Translations under genes and position numbers: made by a program
The notes under the pieces: generated by a model
Seen by the model: only the letters and a program-made list of their open reading frames with translations
Databases searched by the model: none
Told to the model about the DNA's origin: nothing
From: G963668185 sp965237445
GTDB taxonomy: Bacteria > Chloroflexota > Dehalococcoidia > Lucifugimonadales > G963668185
Reading direction: 5' to 3'
DNA: 64,000 nucleotides
Assembly (NCBI GenBank): GCA_965237445.1
Contig: OZ250142.1
Location: 2,480,001 to 2,544,000, forward strand
Shown: positions 32,579 through 41,328 of the stretch, in pieces
How positions within the stretch are numbered: the stretch's first letter is position 1
How the letters are laid out: each line of letters opens with the position of its first letter

Positions 32579-34084
32579 TCAGATCATTCCTGTCCTGAGC
32601 CAGCGTCCACGCTTCATGTAGTACGCGAACATGACGAACCGAGTTGCGCTTGCGGCAACTGTTGCCCAGGGAACGCCGAACTGACCTAGAGAGGCCATGC
32701 GGGAAAGCGCGAACCCAAGCGGAACTTCGAGTGTCCACATGGTGCCGAAAGTTATGACCATCGGCGCTACGGTGTTGCCTGTTGTGTTGAACGCCTGGGT
32801 GAACACTTGCACGCAGCTCATGGTGATGTAGCCAATGGCGAGAATCCTGAGCCACGTTGCCGCGGTGCTCACAAACTCAGGGTCTTTGCTAAAGAAGCCT
32901 GTAACCGGTTCGGGCACCAAGATAAAGCACAAGGCAATCACCGCGCTGGAGGCGCCGCTGTAACCAAGGGCCCACAGGACGGACCTGAAGGCTTGCGTCT
33001 TCTGCCCCGCTCCCAGGTTCTGTCCGGCCAGGGCTCCTGCTGCCCTGCCAAAGCCCCGACTTCCGTGGTTCACCACGTTCTCGGCACGCCTGGTCATGGC
33101 AAACGCCGCAAGCGCGCCATCTCCAAAGGGCGCGATGATCCCCACCATCGCGAGCTGGGACAGCCCACGTTGCACGTTGGTGACTGAGGCCGGCGCTCCT
33201 ATCTTCACGAGGCGCCAAATCAGCGGCAGATCGGGCTTGGCATTGCGGAACGAAAGCCGGAGGCGGGACCTGCCACTGATCAGAACGTAGGCAACGATTG
33301 TGGACCCGACTACCTGGGCTGCGAGGTTGGCCACAGCCATTCCGGTCAAACCAAGGTCCGGGAACACCCAGATGCCGAATGCAAGTAAAGGGCTGAGGCC
33401 GAGGTGGAGAATTCTCGTAACGCCTATGGCCTTAAGTTGAGTGATGCTATCGCCGGCGGCCTGAAGCGAAGCTCCCATCGTACGCTGGTATCCCATCATG
33501 GACATCGCTACGAACTGAACTTTCATGTAGCCGGATGCCTGGTCCGTCACTTCCTGGCTCAAGCCAAGTACATTGAGGATGGGTTCGGTAAGAAGGAAGC
33601 CGAAGGCGATCATCACCACTGCCATTGCCGTCTGAAGAATCAGCGACTGCTGGAGCACGTGATTGGCGTAGCGGACTTGCCGAGCGCCGATGGCCCTGGA
33701 GATCATGGCGCGCATACCCGACTCCAAGCCCATGCGGGCGGTCATGGCGACCATGATTATGATCTGCGCCACGCCCAGGCCAGCGATGGCCTGATAGCCG
33801 AGCCTTCCCGCCCAAAGCAGGTCCGCGACCTGATCGACTACGGTGAGAGCGCCCTCCGATACCTGTGGCCAAGACAGATACCAAAGGTTTCCCGGGACGC
33901 TGCCCTTGGTGAGGTCTCTCGTTACGTGGGAACCGCGCCGCCGGCGTGCAGCTTGCATTCTGGCCGAAAAAGCACTTCTCGGAGTACCAGAAGGCGACTT
34001 AGAGCTTGAGGCTTTAGATTCGGGACTTGGAGAACGCGACCCCTCTGAGTTCAGCTGGACTGACTCGTCGCCGTTTTCTCCCAT
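32579..34084 (-). CDS. MATE family efflux transporter
   Basis: A 501-residue multidrug/toxin exporter with twelve predicted transmembrane segments in two homologous halves. It starts with a Ser/Arg-rich cytosolic tail of about 60 residues, then TKGSVPGNLWYLSWPQVSEG, which is typical of the first MATE helix. LWAGRLGYQAIAGLGVAQ and the second-half LGYSGASSAVIAL are recognisable. The coupling ion and substrates are unknown. The extended basic N-terminus (MQAARRRRGSH) is longer than usual. It is 89 bases upstream of lspA in transcription order and could share its transcript. Confidence 0.92.
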   Translation of the reverse strand: MGENGDESVQLNSEGSRSPSPESKASSSKSPSGTPRSAFSARMQAARRRRGSHVTRDLTKGSVPGNLWYLSWPQVSEGALTVVDQVADLLWAGRLGYQAIAGLGVAQIIIMVAMTARMGLESGMRAMISRAIGARQVRYANHVLQQSLILQTAMAVVMIAFGFLLTEPILNVLGLSQEVTDQASGYMKVQFVAMSMMGYQRTMGASLQAAGDSITQLKAIGVTRILHLGLSPLLAFGIWVFPDLGLTGMAVANLAAQVVGSTIVAYVLISGRSRLRLSFRNAKPDLPLIWRLVKIGAPASVTNVQRGLSQLAMVGIIAPFGDGALAAFAMTRRAENVVNHGSRGFGRAAGALAGQNLGAGQKTQAFRSVLWALGYSGASSAVIALCFILVPEPVTGFFSKDPEFVSTAATWLRILAIGYITMSCVQVFTQAFNTTGNTVAPMVITFGTMWTLEVPLGFALSRMASLGQFGVPWATVAASATRFVMFAYYMKRGRWLRTGMI

Positions 34085-34165
34085 TCAACCCCGCATCTGG
34101 ACATAGATGGCCCCGAACCTACGGTCTATCCATGGCCTCTAAAACTTAAGAAATGGAACGGAGCG

Positions 34166-34459
34166 TCAGCCCTGCGCTGTCCTATTGAGTCCCGTCCCAG
34201 ATCTGAAGCCCACTCGCTTGTGGGCCGGCACCGTGACCAAGTCCCCGGACGCACCACCTCCGATCGGCCGCACCTTCCTCGATTTGATCTCCCGGACGTC
34301 AAACGAGCCGAATCCCGTGAGTACCACCCGGTCGCCTGCCGCAAGAGCGTCGCTAATGCACTCAAGCACTGAATTGAGTGCATCCTCTCCTTCGGCATGC
34401 GATCCTCCGAGCTTGGTCGCCACGCGGGACACGATGTCGCCTTTCCTCAACGAGGCCAT
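34166..34459 (-). CDS. HU-family DNA-binding protein
   Basis: A 97-residue histone-like protein. MASLRKGDIVSRVATKLGG begins the dimerising helices, and GDRVVLTGFGSFDVREIKSRKVRPIGG includes the beta arms with the DNA-contacting region, where the usual arginine-proline tip reads VPAHKRVGF. ATG 34459 is fixed by AGGAGGT 7 bases upstream. A TTGACA promoter is visible on the same strand. Such proteins compact and bend DNA; HU and IHF subtypes are not separated here. Confidence 0.93.
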   Translation of the reverse strand: MASLRKGDIVSRVATKLGGSHAEGEDALNSVLECISDALAAGDRVVLTGFGSFDVREIKSRKVRPIGGGASGDLVTVPAHKRVGFRSGTGLNRTAQG

Positions 34460-34547
34460 TGAAGCGGTACCTCCTGGGGGAACCGGACTCCGCATGGATT
34501 GCAAGCAGACGCAGGAGCGTCCGGTCTTTGAACTCTGCCGCCAAGAT

Positions 34548-34577
34548 AGTATGTTATTGGCAATCGGAGTCTGTCAA
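34548..34577 (-). promoter_or_regulatory. Promoter of the HU gene
   Basis: Minus strand TTGACA (34572-34577), 18-base spacer, CATACT (34548-34553). The predicted leader to ATG 34459 is about 80 bases. Confidence 0.65.
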
Positions 34578-34672
34578 CCAGAGGCGCTTGGAGGCAGTAT
34601 GAGCGAATTGCGTTGCCTCGCCAACAGCGCCTACCCACTTAGTTTGGAACTCAAGGACAGGGCGAGAAGAGT

Positions 34673-35383
34673 TTGAGGAAGAACGGGATTGTCAAGCTCG
34701 TGTCCCGAATGGCGTCCTCAGCGGTGGAAATTGTGATGCCCATGCGGTGCGTGAACTGCGACCGGGAAGGGCCGTATGTGTGCTCTTCCTGCGAGCCGTC
34801 GCTGCCGAGGCTACGCGGCGACCGCTGCAGGTCCTGCGCCACGCCAGGTCCGGTTGGGCTGTGCGAGACGTGCGCGGTGTACCGGCCTGCATATGACAGG
34901 ATCATCGCTCGGTACCTGATGGATGGGGCCGTGAGAGTCGCGGTCCACGATCTGAAGTACCGGAATCTCAGGGCGGCCGCACCTGAGCTCGGCCGGCTCA
35001 TGGCTGCCACTGTACGTGAGAGCCGCATCGATGCAGATGTGGTCATTCCCGTGCCGATTCACCGAAAGCGCGAGAGGCAGAGGGGATACAATCAATCCCG
35101 GCACCTGGCTGCGGGCGTTGCCAAGAAACTGGGGCTTCCCGTTGATTCAAAGGTACTTCGCAAATTGCGGGATACGGAACCTCAGGTTTCCATGCGGAAC
35201 GACGAGGAGAGAAGGAGCAATCTCGACGGGGCGTTCAGTTGCGATGGCAGGCTGACAGGGTCCAGCGTGCTACTGATAGACGACGTTGTTACGACTGGGA
35301 GCACGATTTCCTCTTGCGCTGAGGCCCTCAAGTCTTCAGGCGCTTCCACTGTTTTCGGGGTAGCTCTGGCGAGAGAGCCCTAG
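34673..35383 (+). CDS. ComF family phosphoribosyltransferase-like protein
   Basis: A 236-residue ComF/GntX-type protein. Two CxxC zinc ribbons (CVNCDREGPYVCSSC and CRSC with CETC) open the protein, followed by HDLKYRN, VVIPVPIHRKRERQRGYNQ and the PRPP motif VLLIDDVVTTGST. ComF proteins help convert incoming DNA in natural transformation in some bacteria; the enzymatic role is unclear. TTG 34673 is the only start that keeps the first hydrophobic segment and has purines upstream. It is divergent from the HU gene. Confidence 0.85.
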   Translation: MRKNGIVKLVSRMASSAVEIVMPMRCVNCDREGPYVCSSCEPSLPRLRGDRCRSCATPGPVGLCETCAVYRPAYDRIIARYLMDGAVRVAVHDLKYRNLRAAAPELGRLMAATVRESRIDADVVIPVPIHRKRERQRGYNQSRHLAAGVAKKLGLPVDSKVLRKLRDTEPQVSMRNDEERRSNLDGAFSCDGRLTGSSVLLIDDVVTTGSTISSCAEALKSSGASTVFGVALAREP

Positions 35384-35525
35384 GGCCCGGCAGGCGGGTT
35401 GACTTGGGAGCAGCCAACTGGCTGTGTGTGAGGATCTGGAATGCGGAATCGTCTGCACTGCAAATGGCCGTACCAGGAGACCTTTGACTGGTCAAACAAG
35501 GTGGATTGCATCAAAGGAGAACGCG

Positions 35526-36428
35526 TTGAAGAGAATTGAACTGGGCCCACTCTACTACGAGATCAGCCGCCATAACCCACCGAGGACCAGCATCGATCCT
35601 GGAGAGACGCTGGTGGTGGAGACTGAGGACGCGTTCTCCGGGCAGGTCCGAACTGAGAGCGATCGCCGGGACAGGAAGACCGTGCCGTACAGCAACCCAC
35701 AGACGGGGCCCATCCTAGTTAACGGAGCTGAGCCGGGCGACACTCTGTCCGTCCGGATAGATGATATCGAGCCCCTTCGCGGGCAAGCGGCCACGCGGGT
35801 CGGTTCTCCCGGAGGGATGGGAGAATGGCTTGGCACGGACGTTCCGCACGGGACGCGCATCTGTCCTGTCAGCGACGGCAAGGTCTGGTGGAGCAGCGAA
35901 GTCGGGATCCCCTACGCGCCGATGATTGGCACGATTGGGACGGCTCCTGAGATGGGCGTCCCAACGACCGTGCCGGCCGGACCTCATGGGGGCAACATCG
36001 ACGTGCGGGAGGTCACGTGCGGCAGCACGATTTTCCTGCCGGTGTACGTGCCGGGCGCCCTACTCCACCTCGGCGACGTTCACGCGGCGCAAGGTCACGG
36101 GGAGCTTTGCGGCACGGCCCTGGAGATGGCGGCAGTGGTGACAATTACTGTGGACCTGATTCGGGGCAAAGCCATCGAGAGGCCGCGGTTGCGTACGGAG
36201 CGAGAGCTCATGGCGATCGAGACGGGTCTTCCCATGGAGCAGTCCGTGCGGCGAGCTTGCGCCGACCTGATCCTGTGGATGGAGGAGGATTTTGGCTTGA
36301 ACAGGTGGGATGGGTACAACCTGTTCACGCAAGTGGGCGAAATCTCGGTCGGTTATGTCAACATCGGGACGGTGGGTGCGAAGATCGCCGTGGAGTATGT
36401 GGAAGCTGCTGCCAAGGGTGGTGGGTAG
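35526..36428 (+). CDS. Acetamidase/formamidase family protein
   Basis: A 300-residue amide hydrolase of the FmdA/AmdA type, releasing ammonia from short amides. Motifs are SIDPGETLVVETEDAFSG, NPQTGPILVNGAEPGDTL, MIGTIGTAPE, GPHGGNIDVREV, LHLGDVHAAQGHGELCGTALE and the C-terminal DLILWMEEDFGL. GGAG lies 8 bases before TTG 35526; longer frames have no such site. Its stop codon abuts the stop of the convergent hypothetical gene with no gap. Ammonia from this enzyme and uptake by the Amt protein at 44.8 kb would both feed nitrogen assimilation. Confidence 0.9.
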   Translation: MKRIELGPLYYEISRHNPPRTSIDPGETLVVETEDAFSGQVRTESDRRDRKTVPYSNPQTGPILVNGAEPGDTLSVRIDDIEPLRGQAATRVGSPGGMGEWLGTDVPHGTRICPVSDGKVWWSSEVGIPYAPMIGTIGTAPEMGVPTTVPAGPHGGNIDVREVTCGSTIFLPVYVPGALLHLGDVHAAQGHGELCGTALEMAAVVTITVDLIRGKAIERPRLRTERELMAIETGLPMEQSVRRACADLILWMEEDFGLNRWDGYNLFTQVGEISVGYVNIGTVGAKIAVEYVEAAAKGGG

Positions 36429-36809
36429 CTAAGCGTCCAGCAACAGGTCGTTAGCGTCGGTCAGGACCACGTAGGGTTCGCCCCATTGGTCCGGGTCCTC
36501 AAGCGACCACTCGACTGCCGAGTCGGAAGGCCGGAAGCGGATGCCGAAATCGCCTCCGTAGACCAAGTAAGCCCTGCCCTGCCCGGAGTCGGATACGGGG
36601 ATGTATATTGCCGGCACGGGCTCACCAGAACCGTCAAGGTCACCGCCACTATCCCAGCCGGTTACTTCGTAGACCGCTTCGGCATGCACGAAGTCCTGCA
36701 TCCGAACACGTTCAATGGGGACAGGCTCTGCGTGCCCCTCAAAGAGTTGAAGGGGCATGTACTCGCAGTTCCCGTTTTCTTCAACTTCGAGGTAAATCTG
36801 ACGAATCAT
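36429..36809 (-). CDS. Hypothetical acidic protein
   Basis: A 126-residue acidic protein not recognised. It alternates short strands and loops (IYLEVEENG, AVYEVTGWDSGGD, AIYIPVSDSGQGRAYLVYGGDF) with many Asp/Glu and aromatic residues, suggesting a small beta-rich fold. No signal peptide or membrane segment is present. ATG 36809 has GAGGG about 4 bases upstream. It lies 53 bases downstream of fabI on the same strand and may be its distal operon partner. Existence is supported by binding site and tight packing. Confidence 0.6.
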   Translation of the reverse strand: MIRQIYLEVEENGNCEYMPLQLFEGHAEPVPIERVRMQDFVHAEAVYEVTGWDSGGDLDGSGEPVPAIYIPVSDSGQGRAYLVYGGDFGIRFRPSDSAVEWSLEDPDQWGEPYVVLTDANDLLLDA

Positions 36810-36862
36810 TGGCCCTCACTGTGCCTGCCAAGTTGGCGGATGGTATCGCGAACCGGGCTAGC

Positions 36863-37636
36863 TTAGATGCCCATGATGTTGTAGCCGGTGTCGACGTGGA
36901 CGATCTCTCCCGTGACGCCGCTCGAGAGATCGCTGCAAAGATAGAGCGCCGTCTTTGCCACTTCATCCACGGTGATGTTCCGGCCCATTGGGGAACGCTC
37001 GGAGTGCATGCGCTTCATGTCGCGGTAGCCGCTGATTACGCGCGAGGAAAGCGTATCCACCGGCCCGGCCGATAAGGCATTAATGCGGATGCCGGTCTTG
37101 CCGAGGTCCCATGCGAGCTGGCGGACCTCGTTCTCCAGGGCGGCCTTCGCCGTGCCCATGATGTTATATCCGGGGAACACCGACTGGGACGCCTGGAACG
37201 TGAGGGTAATGATGGCCCCACCTTCGACCATCATCTCCGAAGCGTGGCGCGCTATGGGGACGAGAGAGTACGCGCTGATGTCCAGGGCTGTACGGAAGCC
37301 GTCCCTGCCCTGATCAATGAACCTGCCTCCCAAGTCTTCGCGTTGGGCGAATGCCACGCTGTGGACGACGATGTCCAGCAGGCCGAACTCGCCCTTGACG
37401 CGCTCGAATGCCCCTGCCAGAGCGTCATCGTCTGAGACGTCGCATTCGACCATCAGCGTGTCGTTCCAGTCTTCAACCAGCTTGGCAACGGTCGCCCGGA
37501 CACGCTCGTTCTGGTAGCCGATAGCGAGCCTAGCGCCGGCTTCGTGAAGGATTCTCGCGATCGCCCACGCGATGCTGCGGTGATTTGCCACGCCAAAGAT
37601 GAAGGCTGTGCTGCCGCTCAAGTCTAGTGGATACAA
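36863..37636 (-). CDS. fabI: Enoyl-[acyl-carrier-protein] reductase (NADH)
   Basis: A 257-residue short-chain dehydrogenase of the FabI branch, performing the last reduction of fatty acid elongation. Visible features: the cofactor loop FIFGVANHRSIAWAIA, CDVSDD, VVHSVAFA, and the catalytic pair in YNIMGTAKAALE (Tyr-x6-Lys). LSAGPVDTLSSRVISG and TGEIVHVDTGYNIMG close the protein. TTG 37636 has GGAGGGTG upstream. Sequence length and motifs separate it from general SDRs. No other fab genes are adjacent. Confidence 0.94.
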   Translation of the reverse strand: MYPLDLSGSTAFIFGVANHRSIAWAIARILHEAGARLAIGYQNERVRATVAKLVEDWNDTLMVECDVSDDDALAGAFERVKGEFGLLDIVVHSVAFAQREDLGGRFIDQGRDGFRTALDISAYSLVPIARHASEMMVEGGAIITLTFQASQSVFPGYNIMGTAKAALENEVRQLAWDLGKTGIRINALSAGPVDTLSSRVISGYRDMKRMHSERSPMGRNITVDEVAKTALYLCSDLSSGVTGEIVHVDTGYNIMGI

Positions 37637-37675
37637 GACACACCCTCCATCAGCTTCACTGCAGGGCCGATTGGG

Positions 37676-38590
37676 CTAGTCATTGCCAGCGGCCTCAACA
37701 CCGACGCCAATCCTTCCGATGCCCATCGCTTCGGCGCCGGCCAAGAGCTCGGCCTTCTGGAATGGAGACAGCGGCAGATTTGGGGGCCTGCCATCGCCGC
37801 ATTCGATGCCCAGACGTCTGCTCAGGACCGTCTTGTAGCCAGCGGGGAACGGGTACGCGGAAGTCAGCGATGCAAATCTGCTGGCTGTGCGCTGGGCCTC
37901 CTGGGCGCGACCGTAATCGCCGGACTCGTACGCGTTCCAAACATCGACCCAAAGCTCCGGGGCGGCGTTGGGAGGGCCGTCGATCATGCCGCAGGCCCCG
38001 ATAGTCATTCCTGGCAGCAGCAGATATGCGGAGCCTATGAAGCAGTCGAGGCCCATGTCCGCGAAGTCACGGACCCTGGAGAAATGGGGAGAGGAGTGCT
38101 TCAGGCCGCTAAGCTGAGGGACGGAGTCCTGTACTCGCTTCATCAAATCCACGGAGATGTCTACGCCAGTGGATGATGGAAGGTTGTAGACGAACAGCGG
38201 CAGATCGGTCGCGCTGCCGACAACCCTGTAGTGCTCTACCACCGCCTCATCGCCCGGGGAGTAAAAGAATGGCGGCACACAGCAGATCGCCTCAACTCCC
38301 GCCCTGGCGGCGTGCTCGGCCAGCGCGGCTGCCCTCGCCGTGTTGGCGGCTCCCACATGCATTATGCACTGCACTCTGCCGCGATTCTGGTCTGCGGAAA
38401 TCTCTGCAATTCGCATGTTCTCTTCGTCGTTCAGGTACACGCTTTCGCCAGTGCCACCGGCGATCCAGAATCCGTGAACTCCGGAGCGGATGTTGAACTC
38501 CATCACTTCGCGGAATGCGGACTCGTTCAGTTTGCCGTCGCTTGTTAATGGCGTAATGTGGGCCGGAAACACACCTCGGAACTTGCTCAC
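37676..38590 (-). CDS. Dihydrodipicolinate synthase/N-acetylneuraminate lyase family aldolase
   Basis: A 304-residue class I aldolase barrel. GVFPAHITPLTSDGKLNES opens the fold, GGTGESVYLNDEE replaces the usual GTTGE site, FVYNLPSSTG contains the conserved tyrosine, and the Schiff-base lysine sits in LSGLKHSSPHF. Divergence at the active-site residues from DapA suggests a different keto-acid substrate. GTG 38590 follows AGGAGG. It precedes fabI by 39 bases on the same strand, so the two are likely co-transcribed. Pathway is not determinable from context. Confidence 0.85.
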   Translation of the reverse strand: MSKFRGVFPAHITPLTSDGKLNESAFREVMEFNIRSGVHGFWIAGGTGESVYLNDEENMRIAEISADQNRGRVQCIMHVGAANTARAAALAEHAARAGVEAICCVPPFFYSPGDEAVVEHYRVVGSATDLPLFVYNLPSSTGVDISVDLMKRVQDSVPQLSGLKHSSPHFSRVRDFADMGLDCFIGSAYLLLPGMTIGACGMIDGPPNAAPELWVDVWNAYESGDYGRAQEAQRTASRFASLTSAYPFPAGYKTVLSRRLGIECGDGRPPNLPLSPFQKAELLAGAEAMGIGRIGVGVEAAGND

Positions 38591-38804
38591 AGCGAACCTC
38601 CTCCTGGCTAGCGCGGCATCTGCCGCAATCTATCAGGCCAAGTGTAAGGAACCGTGGCCGGGCACGCCAGCGTCACTGTGGATCCGTCCTGACTCATGCG
38701 ATGCGGGACCGTTGCCGCCCGGGTCCGTTTATGTTCGTCGAAGCATGCCGGATGCGGCTATGTGCCAGCCGACGTGCAGGTAATCGGTTGATGTCCTCTG
38801 CAGG

Positions 38805-39083
38805 TCAGCACGCCATCAGCGAACAGAGCCGGTCGCCTATTTTTGAAGGGCCCTGAGCAGAAATGGCGGAGCGGAGAAGTCGGAAATGTGTCACATTCTG
38901 TAACATTCCGTCACTTTTCATAGCTGGAGCATGTGGGAAATTGCACCAAAAATCACACAAATTGTTTACGGAATGAATACAAACTAAGACTGAACGCAAC
39001 CAAATGTGACACATATTTTCTGTAACTTGGTGCACTCCATGGAGGAGTTCGTCAAGTGGTGTAGCATTGTTTTGAAAGTGCAT
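38805..39083 (-). other. Possible leaderless ORF at locus C
   Basis: A 92-codon frame (MHFQNNATPLDELL...) whose ATG lies 7 bases after the TATTAT of the locus C promoter, exactly as at locus B. It spans both decamer arms. No family is recognised and the deduced sequence is only weakly similar to that from locus B, mainly where arrays are translated. Translation is uncertain; conserved placement is the argument for it. Confidence 0.25.
38888..39026 (-). repeat. Decamer-array unit, locus C
   Basis: Plus-strand GTCACATTCT, GTAACATTCC and GTCACTTTTC (38889-38918) in 10-bp phase lead to ATAGCTG; read on the minus strand this is CAGCTATGAAAAGTGAC. The second arm at 39000-39026 carries the inverse type (AAATGTGACACAT). 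Same architecture as loci A and B with a third array sequence. Confidence 0.6.
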
Positions 39084-39089
39084 GTGGCG

Positions 39090-39118
39090 ATAATAGCACG
39101 ACTGTGCGGGTCGTGCAA
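39090..39118 (-). promoter_or_regulatory. Minus-strand promoter at locus C
   Basis: TTGCAC (39113-39118), 17-base spacer, TATTAT (39090-39095), then six bases and ATG 39083. The spacer end GTGC, the -10 box and CACATG are shared with locus B at 28.8 kb. Confidence 0.65.
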
Positions 39119-39422
39119 GTGTTCTAGAGGCATTTAGTTGCTTCGGGTTGATGTTTGGAGTGGGACGCCCCACCCGTGGAGATCTGCCGTCCGGGGTGTG
39201 GCGGCGAGATGCAGACACTTGAATGTATGGCGGCCGCTAGGGTTCGAAGGGTTCATCGCGTACGAACAGGAGCCACTCCATGAGATGCAAATCCGTTCGC
39301 GCCAAGTCCCTCGACCGAGGGTGTCGAAAGGCAGAGGCTCCGGTAAGCGTTGCAGGCAGGCCCGCTGTTGCCTCAGCCAGGAAACTCCGAGCAATGAGTG
39401 TACGGTTGAGAGAGATTGGGCG
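39119..39422. other. Intergenic, nothing recognised
   Basis: About 300 bases between locus C and the sixA-like gene without a supported gene, repeat or terminator. Confidence 0.4.
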
Positions 39423-39932
39423 TCAGTGCTTTGCGAACCGAGCCATTTGCTTGGGTTCTAGCGCCCACTCGATCCACCCGCACCGGTCGTACCGCGTTAC
39501 CGTCAGACTAAGTTTGCACAGGGCGCCCTTCTTTAGCCTAATAACCGGAAACGGCGAGCCTGCCACTAGCACTGACGCCAAGGTACTTAGGTCAGGTTCG
39601 TGTCCTACCAGCATCACCCCGTCGGCCGTGGAATGTTCCTCGGCCAGGTAGTCCATGAGGAGCGCCTGGTCTCCACCCGAGGCCAAATGGTCCGAGAATT
39701 CCAGGACGCACGGTTGCTTCAGCTCGCGCTGCATAACCTCCGCGGTCTGCGCCGCGCGAACCAGAGGGCTGCTCACAATCACATCCAATCTGAGCTCCAT
39801 CCGGTTCCATGCCCTGGCCTGCCGAACCAGCCTGCGGATGCCCTTCTTCGTGAGCGGACGGTCGAAGTCATATGGATACTTGCGTACGTCCCTATCTTCA
39901 GCTACTCCGTGCCTGAGAATGTACAGGTCCAT
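39423..39932 (-). CDS. sixA: SixA-type phosphohistidine phosphatase
   Basis: A 169-residue histidine phosphatase family protein. The nucleophile motif is LYILRHGVAEDRD near the N-terminus and the second histidine is in LVGHEPDLS. SSPLVRAAQTAEVM supplies the conserved arginine. SixA dephosphorylates phosphohistidine on signalling proteins in E. coli; here the neighbouring ppx and ppk2 genes suggest a role in the phosphate or polyphosphate context, as often seen in CHAD-domain clusters. ATG 39932 is preferred over GTG 39941 because AGGAGG would abut the latter. Confidence 0.85.
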   Translation of the reverse strand: MDLYILRHGVAEDRDVRKYPYDFDRPLTKKGIRRLVRQARAWNRMELRLDVIVSSPLVRAAQTAEVMQRELKQPCVLEFSDHLASGGDQALLMDYLAEEHSTADGVMLVGHEPDLSTLASVLVAGSPFPVIRLKKGALCKLSLTVTRYDRCGWIEWALEPKQMARFAKH

Positions 39933-40082
39933 GTTACGCACCCTCCTCTAACAGGCTACGGAAGAATCTTTCCCGACCATGCTTCAGACCCACTTCTTGA
40001 CAGGAAGGGGAGGAGATTTGTATCTGAGGGACACCATCAGACTCCCGGCAAACGGGCTCTGCCCCTCTGCACACCCCGTTTT

Positions 40083-41054
40083 TCAGCGGCCTGCTAAAGC
40101 GACGCCCGCGGCGGCTACGAGTGCTGGCGCCGGCCTGGCCCGGGCCAGCCGCATAGACATATCAGCAAGGAGGCCTTCTCGAAGACCTACCCTAGGTATC
40201 GTGAGGCTGTCGGCCCACGCTGAGTTCATCAGCGCCTGGAGTACGACCGTGGCAGGGTAAATCACGTCAGCCCGATCCGGCCGCAGTCCCAGATCCCTGC
40301 GTCTGCCCTCGAAGCCAAGTGCGACGAGGGCTGCGCGCGTCCGCTCGATGTCACCTGCGCTAGCGTACGAGACGGCATTCCTACCCGACCGTCTGCCGCT
40401 GAGGTCTCCGATTGCTTCCACGTTCCCGCCAGTCCCAATGATGGAGCCCAGCAAATTGTGGCCCAGCGTAGAGATTACCCAATTGCGCGTCTCGTCTGCT
40501 ACCTGCCGTACCAAGCAGTTGAAGGCTTCCGACCCTTGCGAAGGATCGGACATCACCTTGAGCATGCGAACTGAACCCAGCTTGTGGCTCCTGCTGTCTA
40601 CAAGAAGGCCTCCGCTTGCCAGGGCTACCTCCACGCTGCCGCCTCCGATGTCCACAAGCATGGCATCGCGCCCGGCGAGGTTGAGCTTCCGAGAGACAGC
40701 GAGGTGAACTAGCCTAGCCTCTTCGACTCCGTCGATTACCCGCACGGCTATACCAGTATCTTCCCGCAGGCGATCCGTCAGGGCGCGACCGTTTGCGGCT
40801 TCCCGAACAGCACTCGTGGCAACGGCGGCTGTATGTTCAACGCCGTGGAGTCTAGTGGCCTCCGAAAACTCCTTTACGGCTGCGACGGTCCGCTTGATTG
40901 TCCTGCGGGAGAGCTCCCCCGTAGTAAAAACATCCTCTCCCAAGCGGACTGGATTGCGGTCAGTGTGGACTATGCGAATGTCGCCTTTGTGAAAGTGACC
41001 GACGGCCAATCGCAAAGCGTTGGAACCGATGTCGATCGCAGCGAGAGTAATCAC
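40083..41054 (-). CDS. ppx: Exopolyphosphatase / pppGpp phosphohydrolase family protein
   Basis: A 323-residue actin-fold phosphatase that removes terminal phosphate from polyphosphate or pppGpp. LAAIDIGSNALRLAVG, TSAVREAANG, LVDIGGGSVEVALA and IIGTGGNVEAIGDL are the phosphate-loop and nucleotide motifs. It is the short form without the C-terminal HD domain. GTG 41054 starts directly before the first strand. Divergent from ppk2 and upstream of sixA on the same strand (150-base gap), forming a polyphosphate group in which synthesis or use (PPK2) and degradation (PPX) face each other. Confidence 0.9.
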   Translation of the reverse strand: MITLAAIDIGSNALRLAVGHFHKGDIRIVHTDRNPVRLGEDVFTTGELSRRTIKRTVAAVKEFSEATRLHGVEHTAAVATSAVREAANGRALTDRLREDTGIAVRVIDGVEEARLVHLAVSRKLNLAGRDAMLVDIGGGSVEVALASGGLLVDSRSHKLGSVRMLKVMSDPSQGSEAFNCLVRQVADETRNWVISTLGHNLLGSIIGTGGNVEAIGDLSGRRSGRNAVSYASAGDIERTRAALVALGFEGRRRDLGLRPDRADVIYPATVVLQALMNSAWADSLTIPRVGLREGLLADMSMRLARARPAPALVAAAGVALAGR

Positions 41055-41252
41055 TGCGCAAACGGTGTTGACTCGTAGAGAGCCTGGCTAAGAGGTTTCA
41101 GATCTGAGGACTTGTGAACTCATAGTCGCATGGCCTTCTGAATGGGAATGAAGGGTTATTCCATCATTTCAAGGCTGTGGCATTTCAAGGCTGTGGCGCA
41201 GGGTAGTCTAGCACAGGAGGACCGTACGACCCTGCGATGAACGAGTCGTCAG

Positions 41253-41281
41253 TTGATCTAAAGCTGTGCTCTCCGTATAGT
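41253..41281 (+). promoter_or_regulatory. Promoter of ppk2
   Basis: TTGATC (41253-41258), 17-base spacer, TATAGT (41276-41281). The leader to ATG 41329 is about 40 bases and contains GGGGG 8 bases before that start. No PhoB-type box is recognised. Confidence 0.65.
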
Positions 41282-41328
41282 ACGCTACCACCATTCACTA
41301 TCGCATGAATGGCGGCGGGGGTGCACTG

